Assembly: GCA_964462985.1 (NCBI GenBank)
Contig: CAYXAA010000007.1
Coordinates: forward strand, 95,319 to 159,318
DNA: 64,000 bases
Source: CAYXAA01 sp964462985
Lineage (GTDB): Bacteria > Pseudomonadota > Alphaproteobacteria > Rhizobiales > Stappiaceae
Direction: 5' to 3'
The notes below the pieces were generated by a model. That model was not told the DNA's origin and ran no database searches. It was given only the letters and a program-made list of their open reading frames with translations. Every line of letters begins with the position of its first letter. Positions within the stretch are counted from its first letter, which is position 1. Shown here piece by piece: positions 40,229 to 50,107 of the stretch. The position numbers were made by a program, and so were the translations under genes.

Positions 40229-41443
40229 TTAGAAGTCGCGCTGCACGCGGAAGGTGACAGCGGCCTCGTCGTAATCGCCAGCGCCGTCGAAGTCGGTGTT
40301 GCGATACTCGCCTTCCACACCGAACTGCAGGCCGGAGACCGGGGTCCACATCAGGGTACCCGCGACGCCCCAACGATTGTAGTCGATCGCCGAAACCCGG
40401 GCCAGATCGACGTCGACGTACGAAGCATCGAGGCCGAGAGCGATGGTCGGAGTGAACGGCAGGTAGACACCGCCCGAGATCGACCATGCGGTCGAGGTGT
40501 CGCCGGTCAAAGCGTCGACGTCATAGGTACCAGCCGGCAGGTTGACCGAAGCGTACTTCAGAGCACCGTCAGCATAGACCGACTGCAAGGTGATCGAACC
40601 ACCGGACGCCAGGAACGGCAGGTTGACGGTCACGCCAGCGCCGACGGCCCAGCCCACTTCACGCGAGTAGTTGCCGACGAGGAAGCCACCCGGGCTAACC
40701 TGCGAGCCCTGGGCATCATGCAGGGCGGCCATGATCTTGGCCGAGCCCCAGCCCTGGTCGACGCGGAGCGCAGCAACCAGATCCGGCCAGTAGTGGCCGC
40801 CATAGAGACCGCCGAGCTGGCTGTTGGTCACCGGGCCGGTGCCGTACGTCGCGCCATAGCGACGGTAGGTGCCATCTTCGATAGAGATCGTGGCCGAGAA
40901 GCCGTTACCGAAGGCAGCCGTGTACGCCGCAACCCACTGCGCGCCGACGTCCGACCACTGCTGGCCGAGCTGCGCGTTGTAGGAGTTGCCGGTGTAGAAG
41001 TCGAAGAACGAGCCAGCGCGGCCGAAGGTGAAGCCACCGAACTGGATGTAGGCCTTGTCGAGGTCGATGCGCTCGCCGCCGGTGGAGCCGGAGTCGGCCG
41101 TCAGGTAGGCGTCGATGTAAGCGCGGACCAGACCATACTCGGTGTTGGTACGGGCATCCAAGCGGATGTAGCCGCGAGCACGGGTCGAAGTGCCGTTGGC
41201 ACCACGGACCGTCCAGTTGTTCGGCGAATCGCCGAAGTCATTGAAACGGTACTCGACACGGACACGACCGCTGACGCGCAGGCAGGTCTCGGTGCCCGGG
41301 ATGTAGAAGAAGCCGGTGCCGAAGGCGTCGCAGACGCGGACGTAGTCGACCGGCTCCGGGGCCACCGGAAGATCGGCGGCATGAGCGCCGGTAGCGGCAG
41401 TAGCAGCTGCAGCGGCGCCGAGCAGGATGCTCTTGATGTTCAT
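40229..41443 (-). CDS. Porin_2-family outer-membrane porin, copy 3
   Basis: A 404-residue porin has the same plan as copy 2: signal peptide (SILLGAAAAATAATGAHA), mature start ADLPVAPEPVDYVRVCDAFG, the paired Cys segment CLRVSGRVRVEYRFNDFGD, and the FRVQRDF terminus. Its GGAGG seven bases upstream makes it the best initiated of the three. Codons look highly biased to common ones, as in abundant envelope proteins. Long identical runs with copy 2, for example around YRRYGATYGTGPVTNSQLGG, suggest recent duplication or gene conversion. Confidence 0.95.
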   Translation of the reverse strand: MNIKSILLGAAAAATAATGAHAADLPVAPEPVDYVRVCDAFGTGFFYIPGTETCLRVSGRVRVEYRFNDFGDSPNNWTVRGANGTSTRARGYIRLDARTNTEYGLVRAYIDAYLTADSGSTGGERIDLDKAYIQFGGFTFGRAGSFFDFYTGNSYNAQLGQQWSDVGAQWVAAYTAAFGNGFSATISIEDGTYRRYGATYGTGPVTNSQLGGLYGGHYWPDLVAALRVDQGWGSAKIMAALHDAQGSQVSPGGFLVGNYSREVGWAVGAGVTVNLPFLASGGSITLQSVYADGALKYASVNLPAGTYDVDALTGDTSTAWSISGGVYLPFTPTIALGLDASYVDVDLARVSAIDYNRWGVAGTLMWTPVSGLQFGVEGEYRNTDFDGAGDYDEAAVTFRVQRDF

Positions 41444-41976
41444 TTCCTGACCTCCAAATCAGTCACTCAAGGAACCCGAAGCGCTTGGCGCCAAAGTTTG
41501 GGCTCCATTCCCCGCGATTGTCTCTGATTGCCATCGATCGGAGGTTGGACGTCCGTGACAGGCAAATCAGCTGCAGCGTTTCCGCCGCTCGCAGGTTGAC
41601 CATACGCATCGCGGCATGCCGTTCAACAACGAACAAACCGCCATGGCCGTGCCCGAGCCGCTTTCAAATACCGGTGTTGCGGGAATGTCACGACACCCCC
41701 GGCCAAAATTAAGATCTCGTTTAGAAAACAGGGTTTGTAGCCGGGTTCCGGCCCTTGCAGAGAAGACACGGTGGCTGCTCATGCGGCCGCGCCGAACGGA
41801 ATCGCTGCCTGTCAGCGCCGCCCCGCGGCGGTGGGATTCGGCTTGCCGAACATGCCAGCTCAAACACACTGATGATGCTGTCACGGACCTGCGAGCAGAG
41901 CCCGGAGGCCCACACCGGGGCGTCGCCAGGACAGCACCGAGGCTACAGAGCCGCAGCGCAGCCTCAAGCGCCATCG
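41444..41976. other. 533-base region between porin copy 3 and pbpC
   Basis: It contains the copy 3 leader (next entry) and presumably its promoter. The part adjacent to pbpC shows no recognisable terminator. No coding sequence is supported here; the frames present look like chance. Confidence 0.6.
41447..41462 (-). promoter_or_regulatory. Porin leader box, copy 3
   Basis: CTGATTTGGAGGTCAG on the minus strand keeps the 5-bp stem, with one A-T pair replaced by a G-T wobble pair, and the same TTGGAG loop. Confidence 0.62.
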
Positions 41977-44127
41977 CTATCTGAGCTCAACGGTCACCCG
42001 CGCCGAGCGCCCTTCGCCGTCGAGGACAGCAATCGTCGAACTGCCGGGGCCGTCCGGCATATACGTGAACGACGTCAGGAACGGCCCGCTCGCAACCGGG
42101 CGGCCGTTGGCGAACCAGACATAGGGAGGGCGACCGCGACGCAGCTTGACGACGAGCGGCATCGCCGTGCTGTCGTTGCCCGGCCCACTGTCGCTCAGTC
42201 CAAGGTCGACCAGGGCACCGTCAGGCGGATAGGCGATCTCCGGTCCACTCCCCTCTTTCGCGGCCTCTTCGCCTGCAACCCGCGCCCGCCGCAGTGGCGG
42301 CGGCAGCGCCTCGGTTCGCGCGGCAAGCACCCCTGCCGGCCGCCGCGGCAGCGGTACCCGTTCGGCCCCAAGGCGCTGAAAGGCTTCGAACAGGAGCGGG
42401 GCAGCGGATTCGTACCCGGAAATCCCGGGCACCGGCGTCCCGTCGGCCCGCCCGACCCAGACCCCAATGACGTGGCGGCCGTCGTAACCTACCGCCCAGG
42501 CATCGCGGTAGCCATAAGAAGTACCGGTCTTGTAGGCGATGCCATTTCCCGCCGCATGCAACGGCGGAGGCGTCCCTGCCAGCACGTCACCGACGTGCCA
42601 AGCGGCGGTCTCATCGAGGAAGCGCCGCGATACGGCTTCGACCGGAGCCGCATCGCTGACCTCCACCCGCCGCTCGCGGAGTTGCACCGCGGTGCCGCCG
42701 TGCGCCAGGCCGGCATAGAGTTCCGTGAGATCCCACAGCGTCACGCCGAGGCCGCCGAGACCGATCGCAAGTCCCGGCGCCTCGCCACCGCCGAGGCGGA
42801 AATCGAGCCCGGCCGCCCGGAGCCGGCCCGCAAGCCGCGCCGGCCCGACGGCCGACAGCAGTTTCACCGCTGGCACGTTGAGAGAAAGCTGCAGTGCCTC
42901 GCGCACCGTTACCGTGCCCTGGAACGACAGGTCGAAATTGGTCGGACTGTAGCCCGCGACGGTGGCCGGCCGGTCCTCGATCAGGCTCTCGGGATGCGCG
43001 ATGCCCGCTTCGAAGGCAAGGCCGTAGATCAGCGGCTTCAGCGTCGAACCCGGCGAGCGCACCGCTCGGGTCATGTCAACGTGGCCGAGCCGCCGGTCAT
43101 CGAGAAGGCCGGCGGAAGCGACCCGCGCCAGCACGGCCCCGTTCTTGTGATCGGCGACAATGATGGCGGCCGAGATCTTGGTGCCCAGGGCCGCTGTTCT
43201 GATGCGGACAAGAGTCTCCAGCGCCCTCTGCAGCCGGGCATCGATCGTCAGCTGCACGGTCTGGGCGGCAGGGGCCGCGGCAATCGCCTGGCGCGCGGCA
43301 TGGGCGGCAAGCATAGGCACGTCGCGGCGCCGCGACGGCACGGGATCGCGCTTGGCCGCCTCGGCCTCGTCGGCGCTCAGCACTCCGGCCATCACCATGC
43401 GGTCGAGCACGCGGTCGCGCGCCTGCCGCGCGGCCTCGGGATGGCGATCCGGTCGCCGCGCTTCCGGTGCCTGCGGCAGGGCAACGAGCAGCGCCGCCTC
43501 GGCTGGCGTCAGTCGGCCCGGTTCCTTGCCGAACCAGGCGAGCGTTGCGGCCCTGAGCCCCTCGATGTTGCCGCCATAGGGCGCGCGCAGGAGATAGAGA
43601 CCGAGGATCTCCTGCTTGGAGTAACGCCGCTCCAGCGCCAGCGCGTCGACGATCTGGTCGAGCTTGTCGGCGAGCGAATGGGTCGGCCGCTCGGCATAAA
43701 GACGGGCAACCTGCATGGTCAGGGTGGACCCGCCGGATACGATCCGTCCGTTCACGATTGCCTGAACCGCCGCCCGGAGCAACGCGCCGACATTGACGCC
43801 GGGATGGGATGCGAAGCGTCGGTCCTCGTAGGCCGTGAGCATCTTGAGGAACTGCGGATCGGTTTCCTGCAGGGAAAGCGGCATGCGCCAACGATCGTCA
43901 GAGGTCTGAAATGCCCTGAGCAAGGTGCCGTTGCGATCGAGCACGATCTTCGACAGCGTTACGGCACCGATCTCGTCGGACAGATCGGCCTTCGAGACGG
44001 CATGGAGAAGCGCACTGGTGCCGGCGACTGTGGCAACGGCCAGGACGGCCGCGCCGAACAGCATCAGGCGCAGCGGGCGCCGCCATTTTCCGGTCCGGTG
44101 TGGGCCGCTTGATTGAAGCATCCCCAT
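41977..44127 (-). CDS. pbpC: Penicillin-binding protein 1C
   Basis: PBP1C is a bifunctional peptidoglycan synthase with a glycosyltransferase and a transpeptidase-like domain. The 716-residue product has a signal-anchor helix at about 20-42, GT51 catalytic Glu101 in TAYEDRRFASHPGV, then VSGGSTLTMQVARLY. The transpeptidase has Ser361-Lys364 in RSPGSTLKPLIYGLAF, the second motif SLN in LQLSLNVPAV, and KTGTS in AYKTGTSYGYRDAW. The C-terminal BiPBP_C-type domain follows. It is downstream of an alpha-2-macroglobulin gene on the same strand, a pairing also seen in E. coli. Confidence 0.95.
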   Translation of the reverse strand: MGMLQSSGPHRTGKWRRPLRLMLFGAAVLAVATVAGTSALLHAVSKADLSDEIGAVTLSKIVLDRNGTLLRAFQTSDDRWRMPLSLQETDPQFLKMLTAYEDRRFASHPGVNVGALLRAAVQAIVNGRIVSGGSTLTMQVARLYAERPTHSLADKLDQIVDALALERRYSKQEILGLYLLRAPYGGNIEGLRAATLAWFGKEPGRLTPAEAALLVALPQAPEARRPDRHPEAARQARDRVLDRMVMAGVLSADEAEAAKRDPVPSRRRDVPMLAAHAARQAIAAAPAAQTVQLTIDARLQRALETLVRIRTAALGTKISAAIIVADHKNGAVLARVASAGLLDDRRLGHVDMTRAVRSPGSTLKPLIYGLAFEAGIAHPESLIEDRPATVAGYSPTNFDLSFQGTVTVREALQLSLNVPAVKLLSAVGPARLAGRLRAAGLDFRLGGGEAPGLAIGLGGLGVTLWDLTELYAGLAHGGTAVQLRERRVEVSDAAPVEAVSRRFLDETAAWHVGDVLAGTPPPLHAAGNGIAYKTGTSYGYRDAWAVGYDGRHVIGVWVGRADGTPVPGISGYESAAPLLFEAFQRLGAERVPLPRRPAGVLAARTEALPPPLRRARVAGEEAAKEGSGPEIAYPPDGALVDLGLSDSGPGNDSTAMPLVVKLRRGRPPYVWFANGRPVASGPFLTSFTYMPDGPGSSTIAVLDGEGRSARVTVELR

Positions 44128-44342
44128 GACTCGCGTTGTCGCCTCGGTGCGGCGGCTGTCGGCCGCCCCCGTCCCAAATTCGCAACCGGCGTCGCCGATC
44201 TCTCATCCTCGTTGTCGCCACGTCCGCCAGGTGCAGGGGCTCGCCGGCTTATCTGCCTGGCAAGCGCCGGCCGGATACGGCTGCTCGGGCGCTCGGCAGC
44301 GAAAGCGGCGCGTGTGCGCGGCGGATGGTGAATACCCTCCCC

Positions 44343-47300
44343 CTACTGCCGTGGCCCGAGCACCTCGAACCGGCCCGTGTCCGTCCGCGCCGAGCGGTCG
44401 GGATTATACATGTCCTCCACCGTCGCCGGCGGATGGGCATAAAGCCCCGGCGTACCGGCGCGCGCGGTATAGGCGAAGGTATAGGTGTCGCCCGAGAACC
44501 GTCGCTGGTCGAGCGCCACGACGAAGCGGTCGTCGCGGAACTCCTGGTGGTCGACCTGGTCGACGTCGTCGAGCCAGTCGAAGGCACCGATGTCGCCGGC
44601 ACGAACCAGCCGCGGATTATCGATGACAAGGCCGGCAGGCAGGCGGTCGACGACGAGCAGCCGCCCGTCGACACCAAGGTCGGTGGTCTCGACGGTGAGT
44701 ACGACGACGAGCCGCGTGTTCTGCGCCACCGCGGCCGTATCAACCGGGTTGCCGTCGAGATCGAAGAACGCGCGCCTGATCGTGAAGCCTTCGCCGCCCG
44801 CAGGCTCCGGCACGTTCGGCCGCCCGGTAACAGAAACGACAACATCGCTCTGTCGGTCGTCGAGGTTCTCGATCGTCACCGGTGTGGCCTGAAGCGACGC
44901 GCCGTCGAACCGGCGGATCAGTGGGCCAGTCTGAACGGCCCCGTCGACTGCAAAGCGCGAGGCGGCCGCATCCTTCTGCAGCTCGTAAGCGGCGAGCAGC
45001 AGCCAGGCCATGTCCTGAGTCGACAGGAACCGGCTCTCTTCCTGGCGGTCGGCGACAAACTGCGTCAGCCGGTCGACGTCGCCGGGATCGACTCTGGTCT
45101 CGACCGCATAGCTGAGGATGCCGGCGCCGTCACGCAGCGGTGTGCCGTAGTCGTCGCGCCAGCGCTTCCGGTCGCCCGGTAGGGCGTCGACCGCCGCCTT
45201 GAACACCCGGCTCGCCCGATCGCGCTCGCCATAGAGCGCCAGCGCCGCGCCGATCTGCGCCTTGGCGAGCGGCGTGGCGAAGTGGTCCAGCTTGACGTCG
45301 GCGTAGTAGCGCAAATCGCCGAGCGACGCCCGCCCCGCACGGGTCAGCACATAGAGCGCATAGGCAACGCCCTCGCCGCCGTCGCTGAAGTCCGAGGCGT
45401 AGGCGACGCGGTTCGCCAGGCTGTCGAGCGCGCTGTCGAAGGCGACCTGTGGCACGGTGTAGCCACGTTCCTTGGCGCGGATGAGGAAGTCCGTGACATA
45501 GGCATCGAGCCAGGTGTCGCTCTCACCGTAGCTCGACCACAGGCCGAATGAGCCGCTCGAGCTCTGGTTCGCCAAAACACGAACGATCGCCCTATCGACA
45601 CGTTCGCGGACCTCCTTGTCGCCGTCGAGCCCGGCGGCGATGGCGACATCGTTGAGATAGACCAGTGGCAGTGCCCGGCTGACGGTCTGCTCGGTGCAGC
45701 CGTAAGGATAGCGATCGAGCGCGCCGAGCAGGCCGGGAATGTTGATGCGCGCCGCGCCCCCCGCGGCCACGGCGACGCGTGTGCCGGCAGGTTTCAGACC
45801 CGTGATCAGGCCCTCGTCCAAGGTCAGCGTGCCGCCCTTGGTAAGCGTAACGAAGGACCGCCGTGTCACGTCGGGCTGGTTGTCGCGCACGCCGAGCGCC
45901 AGCCTTTTCTGCGCTGAGATCCCTCCGGGCCCGGTCACGGTCAGGGTAAACTGTGCATCGCCTTCGGAATCGCCGGCGGCAAGCGGCAGGAGCAGACGCT
46001 GCCGCTTGCCGGGTTCAAGCGCCAGCGTTCGTCCGCTTCCACCGAAGGCGATGCTCACCGGGCCGTCGATTTCAGTCTCGATGCGATAGTCCCCGGCAGG
46101 ACCGTCGACATTGTCGAGCTCGACGATGAGCCGCGACTGGTCACCCGGCGCCAGGAACCGTGGCAGGGTCGCCGTCATCACCACGGGGTCGCGAACGATC
46201 ACGTCCTTCTCCGCGTGGCCGACGCCGGCCGCACTCCAGGCCACGGCCATCAGCCGCACGGTGCCGTTGAAATCGGGAATATCGAACGACACGGTCGCCT
46301 GCCCCTGGTCGTCGACCGCGACGACGCCGGAAAACAGCGCCAGCGGCTCCTCCTGCGGCGGAGGCGCCGCGAGCCGGCCGCCCATGCCGTCACCGCCGGA
46401 GCGCACCTTGCCCCGATCGCCAAGGGTGCGGTCGATGAGTTGGCCATAGAGATCGCGGATCTCGGTGCCCAGGCTGCGCTGGCCGAAGTACCAGCGTTCT
46501 GGATCCGGCGTCTGGTAACGGGTCAGGTTGAGGATCCCGACATCAACGGCGGCAACCGTGACGAAGGCCTCCTGCCCGGCTTCAAGATTGGCAAGGCGCA
46601 GGGGCACGTCGAGCGTCGTACGCGGCAGGATCGTCTCCGGTGCCTCGACGACGACCTCCAGCGCCCGGTCGCCGGGATCGACCTCGAGCCACTCCAGGCC
46701 GATCGCCCGTGCCGGCATCCGCTTGGCTTCAAGGTCCATCGGCCGGTAAAGCGCGGCCGTCACATAGGCGCCTGCGCCCCAGTCGTCGGTGACATCGAGA
46801 CGGACCTCGGCGCTGTCGCCGGAAACCGGCACGACCTTGGTCTCGATCAGCCGGTCGGACAGCACGGTGATCACGGCCGTGCCGTCGAAGCGCGGCTTCA
46901 GGCGCAGCACCGCCGTTTCGCCGACCCGGTAGGCAGCCTTGTCGAGACCGACCTCGAGCACGTCCGGCGTCTCGGACGTCGCCGAGGACACATACCAGCC
47001 CGCAGTGAAGGTGACACTCGACGCCGCCGGTTCGGCGCCTTCACGCACCACCTCCAGCCGGAATTCGCCCCAGGTGACGGGTGCAGAAATATGGCCGGCC
47101 TCACCCTCGGAGACGTCGAGCGTGCCATTGGCAATCCGGCGCGTGGTGACCACCGGCTCGTAGGACCAGCGGCCGTCGGCACGGTACCATTGATAGCGCC
47201 GCTCGACCTTGACCAGCGACCATTTCAGCCCGCTCTCGGCCACGCGCCGGCCCTCGCGGTCGATGGCAATGACATCGAACTCGGCCGGGCCGCCCTCGTC

Positions 47301-49871
47301 GACCCCATCCTCGAAGGCCGGCTTGATGCCGATGCGCAGGCCATCGGCCAGCACCGGCAGGTCGAGGGTACGCTCGACGAAGCGACCGCCCGCCTCAACC
47401 AGCCGGGCGACGACGGTCGAGGTCATCAGACCCGTTGTCTGCGGCATCTCCGGCAGGTCGGGTACGAAGCTGAGCTTGCCGTCCGCATCCGTGACCAGGC
47501 CATCTGGCAGGGAGGTCCGGTTCGGGTAGCCCTCCTCGTCCTCAAGTCCGAACCGGTAGCCGGGGTAAGCCTTGCTTTCGCGAACCGGTGCCACCACCGT
47601 CTCGCCCTCGAGACGCTGGTCGGAGGCCGGGGCCCCGTAGAGGAACTTGGCATCAACCGATATCTCCGGCAACGCGAGCGGATCGATCGCGCTGGCCGCG
47701 GTCTCGAGTTCGAAGTCGACGCGCTCCGGCTGGAAATCCTCGACGAGGAATGTCTTCTCGGCGAGGGATTGACCCTTCGGATCGGCGAAGATCCTGACCA
47801 TCCAGGTGCCTTGCTGGATGGTCGGCGGCAGCGGCAGCGAATAGGCACGACCGCCGAGGCCGGCGTCGGCAACGGTCGCGCGGGCATGCTCGACGCCGTC
47901 CGGCCGCTCGAACACGAAAGTGAGCGGAAGCGCCGGCAGCGCATTGGCCTTGTCGTCGCGCGCGAGCGCCGTCGCATGCACCGTTTCACCCGGCCGGTAG
48001 ACACCGCGCTCGGTCCAGGCGAAGACATCGATCGGTCCGGGGGCGGGACGGCCTTCTACGCCCCGGTCTGACAGGTCGAACGCAGGCTTGGTCAGGTCGA
48101 GGAAGGCATAGTCGCCCGCCTCTGTCTCGGCAACAAGCAGCGCCGGTGCCCGCCCGCCGACGCCGCGCGCAAGGCCAGGGGCGAAGCGGGCGAAGCCGTC
48201 CTCGCCGGTCACCGTCTCGCCCAGGATTTCGTTGTTGACCGCCACCAGCCTCAGATTGACGCCGGACACCGCATCCGCCGTCGTCAGGGAGCGTACCGAA
48301 GCGGTGACACCGTCCGACGCCGAATAGGCTGATAGCCCGAGGTCCGAGACCAGAAACCATTGCGTTGCCCAGGGGCCCCATTGATTCTGCACGTCGGTCT
48401 TGGCCCGGGCCGTCATGGCGTAGATGCCCGGCTTCATTTCCAGCCCGATCTCCTCCAGCGGAATTGCCGTGGTGACGTCCTGGTTGAGCCGCCGCTCGGT
48501 CTCGACGACACCCTTCCAGACCTCCTCGCCGGTTTCCGTGCGCAGCTGATCGGCGCTGTAGGAGCTGAGCTGGCTGAGGAACCTGTCGTTCCGCAGCGCC
48601 GAGACAAGACCACGGTCGCCAATGCGGTAGATCTCGACCTCGACCTCATCGGTGTTGACGGAGACGATCGGGATGGTCGCGTCCTTGCCGGCAGGCAACA
48701 CATAGGCCCGGCCGACGAAGTTCACCGACGGTGTGCGATCGCGGATATAGACATTGATGTCGGCGGACTTCTCCAGCTTCTCGCCGTCGGCCGCCGGTAG
48801 CCCTTCGCGCAGCAGCACGGCATAGCGCTCGCCGTGGCGCACGCCGTCGACGCAGACCTGCGCTCCCTCGGCGGTGATGGCAAACGGTCCGTCGCCGGTG
48901 ACCCTGACATAAGGTTCCATGTCGGTGGCGCGCGGCAGCGTGTCGGAAAACACCACGCAGATACGCGGCTCGACTGCGTCGGAATCGACCTGGTGATCGA
49001 GAATGCGAAAGCCGTGCTCGGCGACCATCTTGTCGTAGCGCGCCCGCAGGCCGGGCCGCTCGTCGAGCGACAGCGCCAGACGCCACGCCTTGATCACCGG
49101 TTTCCAGGCCTGCCGCCGCTCAAGCGCGGCCCCGATCAAGTCGAGCGCCCGTGCCCGCTCCGCATCGGTGGCGGCCCGGAGATAGGTGTTGATCGCGGCG
49201 GCGCTGCCGTTCTCTTCCACCGCATAGCGACGCCGCCAGTCGTCCGGGCGCTGCGACAGGAAGGATAGGGCAAGACCTGCCCACAGCTCGAAGTCTCCGG
49301 GCTCCAGTGTCAGCGCCTTGCCGAAATTGCGCTCGGCCAGCGGACCATTGTTCGCATCCAGTGCCGCCAAGCCGTCGCCGCGCAGCCGGGCCAGCGTGTC
49401 GGCACCGGCGTCGTAAAGCCGTGGCAGGCGGCGGGCGAAGCGCTCCGCCTCCTTGCGGAACGGCTCAGGAATGAAGGAAAGTTCCCTCTCGCGGGCATCG
49501 AGCTTTACGACCGGCGTATCCCTGACCTCGACGATACGGCCGGCGATCGCGCCCTTGAAGGTTTGGAGGTCGCCGATGTCGGACTTGAGGAAACACCAGC
49601 GGGCCCGGACGTTGTAGGTGAAGGCGCGGCAAAGATTATTGTCGATGCAGGCCGCTTTGCACGCCTCGAGATCGACATCCTTCACCGTCTCGAAATCGGC
49701 ACCAAAGAAGTCGGCGTCCTCGACGGTGACAATCCGTCGCTCGTCGGCGTGCGCCGGGATCGGCGATCCCCCTGCGCCGATGGCCAGTGCCCCGAGTAGG
49801 GTGACTGCCGCGATCCGCTTGCTCCAGCCCGAACCATTCGATCCATTGGCCCAACCGAGCACTCGACGCAT
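44343..49871 (-). CDS. Alpha-2-macroglobulin family protein with N-terminal PAN/Apple-like domain
   Basis: This 1842-residue periplasmic protein is predicted to trap proteases with a thioester. A signal peptide (residues about 1-43) has no lipobox Cys, unlike E. coli YfhM. A cysteine-bearing PAN/Apple-like domain follows (CKAACIDNNLCRAFTYNVRA and WCFLKSDIGDLQTF, to about residue 105). Then come MG and bait-like segments; the thioester motif is Cys1392-Thr-Glu-Gln1395 in YPYGCTEQTVSRALPL, followed by a helical thioester domain and a C-terminal receptor-like domain. The pbpC gene downstream fits a proposed partnership in cell-wall defence. Confidence 0.93.
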   Translation of the reverse strand: MRRVLGWANGSNGSGWSKRIAAVTLLGALAIGAGGSPIPAHADERRIVTVEDADFFGADFETVKDVDLEACKAACIDNNLCRAFTYNVRARWCFLKSDIGDLQTFKGAIAGRIVEVRDTPVVKLDARERELSFIPEPFRKEAERFARRLPRLYDAGADTLARLRGDGLAALDANNGPLAERNFGKALTLEPGDFELWAGLALSFLSQRPDDWRRRYAVEENGSAAAINTYLRAATDAERARALDLIGAALERRQAWKPVIKAWRLALSLDERPGLRARYDKMVAEHGFRILDHQVDSDAVEPRICVVFSDTLPRATDMEPYVRVTGDGPFAITAEGAQVCVDGVRHGERYAVLLREGLPAADGEKLEKSADINVYIRDRTPSVNFVGRAYVLPAGKDATIPIVSVNTDEVEVEIYRIGDRGLVSALRNDRFLSQLSSYSADQLRTETGEEVWKGVVETERRLNQDVTTAIPLEEIGLEMKPGIYAMTARAKTDVQNQWGPWATQWFLVSDLGLSAYSASDGVTASVRSLTTADAVSGVNLRLVAVNNEILGETVTGEDGFARFAPGLARGVGGRAPALLVAETEAGDYAFLDLTKPAFDLSDRGVEGRPAPGPIDVFAWTERGVYRPGETVHATALARDDKANALPALPLTFVFERPDGVEHARATVADAGLGGRAYSLPLPPTIQQGTWMVRIFADPKGQSLAEKTFLVEDFQPERVDFELETAASAIDPLALPEISVDAKFLYGAPASDQRLEGETVVAPVRESKAYPGYRFGLEDEEGYPNRTSLPDGLVTDADGKLSFVPDLPEMPQTTGLMTSTVVARLVEAGGRFVERTLDLPVLADGLRIGIKPAFEDGVDEGGPAEFDVIAIDREGRRVAESGLKWSLVKVERRYQWYRADGRWSYEPVVTTRRIANGTLDVSEGEAGHISAPVTWGEFRLEVVREGAEPAASSVTFTAGWYVSSATSETPDVLEVGLDKAAYRVGETAVLRLKPRFDGTAVITVLSDRLIETKVVPVSGDSAEVRLDVTDDWGAGAYVTAALYRPMDLEAKRMPARAIGLEWLEVDPGDRALEVVVEAPETILPRTTLDVPLRLANLEAGQEAFVTVAAVDVGILNLTRYQTPDPERWYFGQRSLGTEIRDLYGQLIDRTLGDRGKVRSGGDGMGGRLAAPPPQEEPLALFSGVVAVDDQGQATVSFDIPDFNGTVRLMAVAWSAAGVGHAEKDVIVRDPVVMTATLPRFLAPGDQSRLIVELDNVDGPAGDYRIETEIDGPVSIAFGGSGRTLALEPGKRQRLLLPLAAGDSEGDAQFTLTVTGPGGISAQKRLALGVRDNQPDVTRRSFVTLTKGGTLTLDEGLITGLKPAGTRVAVAAGGAARINIPGLLGALDRYPYGCTEQTVSRALPLVYLNDVAIAAGLDGDKEVRERVDRAIVRVLANQSSSGSFGLWSSYGESDTWLDAYVTDFLIRAKERGYTVPQVAFDSALDSLANRVAYASDFSDGGEGVAYALYVLTRAGRASLGDLRYYADVKLDHFATPLAKAQIGAALALYGERDRASRVFKAAVDALPGDRKRWRDDYGTPLRDGAGILSYAVETRVDPGDVDRLTQFVADRQEESRFLSTQDMAWLLLAAYELQKDAAASRFAVDGAVQTGPLIRRFDGASLQATPVTIENLDDRQSDVVVSVTGRPNVPEPAGGEGFTIRRAFFDLDGNPVDTAAVAQNTRLVVVLTVETTDLGVDGRLLVVDRLPAGLVIDNPRLVRAGDIGAFDWLDDVDQVDHQEFRDDRFVVALDQRRFSGDTYTFAYTARAGTPGLYAHPPATVEDMYNPDRSARTDTGRFEVLGPRQ

Positions 49872-50107
49872 GACGCTTCCTCCCCGATCGACTGCCTGAT
49901 CAACTGTGACGAGCAGTCCGAGTTAATCACCTGATGAAAACAAGCCTGTGCACAACAAGAACAATGGCTGCAAATCGTCCCAAGAGAAGCATGCCTTCGC
50001 GACCGCGCCAAGACCGATCGTTACGCAGTCGTTAAGACCGCGCATGTGTGGCAGGCCGCCTCGGAGGCCGGGCAGGAACGGATCGCCCCCGGCCTTGCCC
50101 TCGAACG

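Noticed and set aside
46215..48071. 618-codon plus-strand open frame opposite the alpha-2-macroglobulin gene
   Set aside because: It is antisense to a large, well-supported gene and is a composition artefact.
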